Positions 61,316 through 64,000 of a stretch of 64,000 nucleotides of DNA are shown here, piece by piece. The DNA is from Sphingobium_A sp965228065. Its GTDB lineage: Bacteria; Pseudomonadota; Alphaproteobacteria; Sphingomonadales; Sphingomonadaceae. Below the pieces are notes generated by a model. The model saw only the letters and a program-made list of their open reading frames with translations. It searched no databases and was not told the origin of the DNA. The translations under genes were made by a program, and so were the position numbers. Position 1 is the stretch's first letter, and each line of letters opens with the position of its first letter. Where the stretch lies: NCBI GenBank assembly GCA_965228065.1, contig OZ245788.1, positions 3,038,001 through 3,102,000 on the forward strand, in the 5' to 3' direction.

Positions 61316-62758
61316 TCAGGCCGCGTCGCCGATGCCCAACTCGCCCAGCTTGCGATACAGCGTCGAGCGCCCGATGCCGAGGCGGCGTGCGACTTCGGTC
61401 ATGCGGCCGCGATAATGGCCGATGGCGAGGCGGATCACGTCGGCCTCGATCTCTTCCAGCGGGCGCAGATTGCCGTCGGCGCGATAGAGCGCGACGCCCG
61501 CGCCATCCGCGGCCGCGGTCAGGCGGTTGCCCGGCATCCGTTCGGCAAGCGGGCGGGGGTCTTCTGCCTGGCGCGCGATCTCGGGGAAATCGGCGCGGGT
61601 CAGCGCATCACCGTCGCACAGTACCGCGGCGCGGAACAATGCGTTCTGGAGCTGGCGGACATTGCCCGGCCAGTCATAGGACATCAGCAGCGCCTGGCCT
61701 TCGTCGGTAATGCCCAAGCTGTGCAGCCCCGGCTGCTGCGCGATGCGCGTCAGCATATGACGGGCCAGCGCGGGAATATCCTCCCGGCGTTCGCGCAAGG
61801 GCGGGATCGTCACCTGGACGACGTTGAGCCGGTAATAGAGATCTTCGCGGAAGCGGCCGGCGGCGACCTCGTCGATCAGTGTCTTGTTGGTCGCGGCGAT
61901 CACGCGCACATCGACATCGCCAACCGCACGGCCGCCGATCGGCTGGATCTCGCCCGACTGGAGCACGCGCAACAGCTTGACCTGCGCATCGAGCGGCAAT
62001 TCGCCGACTTCGTCGAGGAACAATGTGCCGCCATCGGCTTCCTGGAATTTGCCGGTATGACGCTCGAACGCGCCGGTGAAGGCGCCGCGCTCATGTCCGA
62101 ACAGCGCGGATTCTACGAGATTGCCGGGAATGGCGCCGCAATTGACCGCAACCATCCGCTTGCGAGAGCGCGGCGAGGCGGCATGGATCGCTTCCGCAAC
62201 CACTTCCTTGCCGACGCCGCTTTCGCCTTCGATCAGCACGGGCACGCGGGCCCGTGCCGCCTTGGCGGCAATGGCGAGCGCGGCACGGAATTCGGGGGCC
62301 GAGCCGACGATCTCGGCGAAGGCGAGCGGCTGGCTGATCTTCTCGGTCAGTGGACGCAACTCGCCTGCCGAGGCACCGGCACCAACCGCCGCGTCGAGCG
62401 CGGCGAGCAGCCGGTCCGGTGCGATCGGCTTCACAAGAAAATCGGTGGCGCCTGCGCGCATCGCCTCGACAGCGATCGAGACCGAGGTGACGGCGGTGAG
62501 CATCAATATCGGCAGTGCGGGGCGGCGTGTACGGATTTCGGCTATGACGTCTCCGGCGTCGCCATCGGGCACCCAGTGATCGAGCAGGATCGCGTCGAGC
62601 ATCATCCCGTCCTGCGTGCCCAGCATAGCGATCGCTGTCTCGGTATCGCCGGCGAAAATGGTGCGCCATCCGGCACGCGACGCCAGCGCCGAAACCAGCC
62701 TGCGTTGCGCGGGCTCGTCGTCGATCACCATCAGCACGCGTATACCGTTCGGTGTCAT
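61316..62758 (-). CDS. Sigma-54-dependent response regulator (NtrC family)
   Basis: This 480-residue activator has three parts. A receiver domain (1-120) has the acidic pair MVIDDEP, the phosphoacceptor Asp in ILLDHWVPDGD and the conserved Lys in FLVKPI. An AAA+ domain (135-370) has Walker A GESGVGKE, the sigma-54 contact loop GAFTGAFERHTG and Walker B GGTLFLDEVGEL. A C-terminal Fis-type helix-turn-helix contains MTEVARRLGIGRSTLYRKL. It therefore activates sigma-54 promoters when phosphorylated. No histidine kinase is adjacent, so its partner is elsewhere. It is divergent from the coxIV-pntA genes. Confidence 0.94.
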   Translation of the reverse strand: MTPNGIRVLMVIDDEPAQRRLVSALASRAGWRTIFAGDTETAIAMLGTQDGMMLDAILLDHWVPDGDAGDVIAEIRTRRPALPILMLTAVTSVSIAVEAMRAGATDFLVKPIAPDRLLAALDAAVGAGASAGELRPLTEKISQPLAFAEIVGSAPEFRAALAIAAKAARARVPVLIEGESGVGKEVVAEAIHAASPRSRKRMVAVNCGAIPGNLVESALFGHERGAFTGAFERHTGKFQEADGGTLFLDEVGELPLDAQVKLLRVLQSGEIQPIGGRAVGDVDVRVIAATNKTLIDEVAAGRFREDLYYRLNVVQVTIPPLRERREDIPALARHMLTRIAQQPGLHSLGITDEGQALLMSYDWPGNVRQLQNALFRAAVLCDGDALTRADFPEIARQAEDPRPLAERMPGNRLTAAADGAGVALYRADGNLRPLEEIEADVIRLAIGHYRGRMTEVARRLGIGRSTLYRKLGELGIGDAA

Positions 62759-62858
62759 TCCTGCCCCATTCGTCCCGGATGGGGACGATATTGCATGCAG
62801 TTGGTAAAGGCCGACTTAAAATGGCGGGCGGCGAACACGGTTTTTCGGAAGGTGTAAT

Positions 62859-62877
62859 TCCTCCCCTTCAGGGAGGA
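62859..62877. other. Small hairpin in the upstream region of coxIV/pntA
   Basis: TCCTCCC and GGGAGGA pair around CTTCA between the divergent NtrC-type gene and the coxIV gene. There is no T tract. It may be a leader structure or a chance pairing. Nothing else in the 264-base interval stands out. Confidence 0.3.
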
Positions 62878-63022
62878 TCTGAAGCGGCGATCGTTCGTCG
62901 CAGGCTTCGCATGTTGCTCACATGTCACGCCTGTCGGCGTTCGCCGACGCGCCGGGGCTTGAGACGCTCGACTTTGCTGGCTAAGGCACATCCGGACTTG
63001 AGCATTGGCAGGGGATAGAAGC

Positions 63023-63148
63023 ATGGCCGAGAACAGCGAATTCAAGGTGCAGCGCCAGACCTATGACGGCTTTATTGGCCTGCTGAAATGGGGAACCGTT
63101 GCGAGTGCGCTGGTTGTCGCACTCGTCGTCTACCTGCTGGCTAGCTGA
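63023..63148 (+). CDS. aa3-type cytochrome c oxidase subunit IV
   Basis: This 41-residue protein belongs to the PF07835 family of small bacterial aa3 oxidase subunits. It has a short polar N-terminus (MAENSEFKVQRQTYDGFI) and one membrane helix (GTVASALVVALVVYLLAS). It is too small for most gene finders but is typical of alphaproteobacteria, often beside pntA. The ATG is preceded by AGGGGATAG. The other oxidase subunits are not in this window. The stop is 8 bases before the GTG of pntA. Confidence 0.87.
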   Translation: MAENSEFKVQRQTYDGFIGLLKWGTVASALVVALVVYLLAS

Positions 63149-63156
63149 TCCAGCGC

Positions 63157-64000
63157 GTGAAGATCGCGGTCCTAAGGGAGGACGCGGCCGGCGAGCGCCG
63201 AGTATCGGCGACGCCGGAAACGGTGAAGAAATTCATCGGCCTGGGCGCGACCCTGGCAGTCGAATCGGGCGCGGGGGCGGATGCCTCGATCGCGGACGCG
63301 GACTATGAAGCGGCCGGCGCGACCATCGGCACGCGGGCGGCGGCGTTGAAGGACGCCGATATTCTGCTCGGCGTTCAGGGGCCGTCTCCGGCAAGCCTGA
63401 AGGGCGTCAAGTCTGGCGCATGGCTGGTCGCGGGTCTCAACCCGTTCGGCGAGCGCGCACGCGTCGACGATTATGCCAAGGCAGGCGTCGAGGCGCTGGC
63501 CATGGAATTCATGCCGCGCATCACGCGCGCGCAATCGATGGACATTCTCTCCAGCCAGTCCAACCTGTCGGGTTACAAGGCGGTGCTGGATGCGGCCGGC
63601 GAATATGGCCGCGCCTTTCCGATGATGATGACGGCGGCGGGCACGGTTTCGGCCGCCAAGCTGTTCGTCATGGGCGTCGGCGTTGCCGGGCTCCAGGCGA
63701 TCGCCACCGGACGGCGTCTCGGTGCGCAGGTTTCCGCGACCGACGTTCGGTCCGCGACCAAGGAACAGATCCAGTCGCTCGGCGCCAAGCCGATCTTCGT
63801 CGAGAATGTCGCGGGGATCGAGGGCGAGGGATCGGGCGGTTACGCGACCGAGATGTCGCCGGAATATCAGAAGGCCCAGGCCGAACTGGTTTCCGCGCAC
63901 ATCGCCAAGCAGGACATCGTGATCACCACCGCGCTGATCCCGGGGCGTGCCGCGCCGCGGCTGATCAGCGATGCGCAGATCGCGACGATGCGCCCCGGCA
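63157..64000 (+). CDS. pntA: NAD(P) transhydrogenase alpha subunit PntA (partial, runs off the window end)
   Basis: This is the NAD(H)-binding part of the proton-pumping transhydrogenase, which makes NADPH from NADH. The visible 281 residues start MKIAVLREDAAGERRVSATP (GTG start) and include GLNPFGERARVDDY, the family's MEFMPRITRAQSMDILSSQS-type region, and the Rossmann loop VMGVGVAGLQAIATGRRLGA. The next part, SATDVRSATKEQIQSLGAK and TTALIPGRAAPRLI, is typical too. The membrane part and pntB would follow beyond the edge. It is preceded at 8 bases by the small oxidase subunit gene, with which it is probably co-transcribed. Confidence 0.95.
   Translation, partial: MKIAVLREDAAGERRVSATPETVKKFIGLGATLAVESGAGADASIADADYEAAGATIGTRAAALKDADILLGVQGPSPASLKGVKSGAWLVAGLNPFGERARVDDYAKAGVEALAMEFMPRITRAQSMDILSSQSNLSGYKAVLDAAGEYGRAFPMMMTAAGTVSAAKLFVMGVGVAGLQAIATGRRLGAQVSATDVRSATKEQIQSLGAKPIFVENVAGIEGEGSGGYATEMSPEYQKAQAELVSAHIAKQDIVITTALIPGRAAPRLISDAQIATMRPG

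Noticed and set aside
62859..62877. Terminator or riboswitch before coxIV
   Set aside because: The stem has only 7 base pairs, there is no T tract, and no conserved aptamer core is visible.

Overview
The window looks like a chromosomal segment of an alphaproteobacterium of the sphingomonad type (Sphingomonas, Sphingobium, Rhizorhabdus or a relative). The DNA is GC-rich. There are three large TonB-dependent receptors, a 41-residue aa3-type cytochrome oxidase subunit IV next to pntA, a PhoX phosphatase, and three copies of a dispersed inverted repeat (GGGCTGAGCNTGTCGAAG and its complement) that I know from sphingomonad genomes. I see no rRNA, tRNA, transposase, phage or CRISPR feature. The assignment rests on gene content and repeats, not on a database search.

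Region 1 (1-10.6 kb) is a catabolic cassette. A thiolase, cut by the window start, diverges from a rightward set: Rieske oxygenase, AraC regulator, MFS carrier, TauD/TfdA dioxygenase, enolase-superfamily enzyme, SDR, RraA-type aldolase-like protein, beta-propeller lactonase and a uronate-dehydrogenase-like enzyme. The last six lie close together and two overlap. Together they resemble an oxidative uronate/aldarate route attached to two oxygenases. The substrate is not known. Region 2 (10.7-20.2 kb) has a leftward PaaK-type CoA ligase plus cupin pair. A nested inverted repeat separates it from a rightward SDR-SDR-acyl-CoA ligase-VOC operon, a LuxR-type regulator and a TonB-dependent receptor. 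This again suggests catabolism of an aromatic or cyclic acid through CoA esters.

Region 3 (20.2-29 kb) holds an M13 metallopeptidase and two paralogous TonB-dependent receptors. Both receptors have matching terminators and a matching upstream element. Region 4 (29-37.5 kb) carries a WYL regulator, two glutathione transferases, a YdeI-like protein and a pyrimidine/nucleoside catabolic operon, nupC-deoC-rutB-rutC-rutD-rutA, with several overlapping stop/start codons. Region 5 (37.5-47.7 kb) has housekeeping and envelope genes: an MFS carrier, low-molecular-weight phosphatase, ThpR, a Bax-inhibitor-1 family protein, a GST, phoX behind a recognisable Pho box, and a PH-domain/PH-domain/phospholipase-D operon.

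Region 6 (47.8-64 kb) is mostly leftward: SleB-type hydrolase, cysK, two MFS carriers, a flavin-binding stress protein, and a phosphate module. That module is Pit plus a single reading frame joining a Nudix domain to a DUF47 (PhoU-like) domain, preceded by a four-repeat Pho box. After it come an L,D-transpeptidase, a SpoIIAA-like protein, a UvrD helicase, a diguanylate cyclase, a lipoprotein and an orphan NtrC-type regulator. The window ends with the rightward coxIV-pntA pair, cut at the edge.

The observations most worth a second look are: the Nudix-DUF47 fusion, with an internal ribosome site and no ordinary start codon for its full N-terminus; the two Pho boxes; the uronate-like oxidative cassette; hairpins at nearly every convergent gene junction; and the nested repeat at 12.6 kb.
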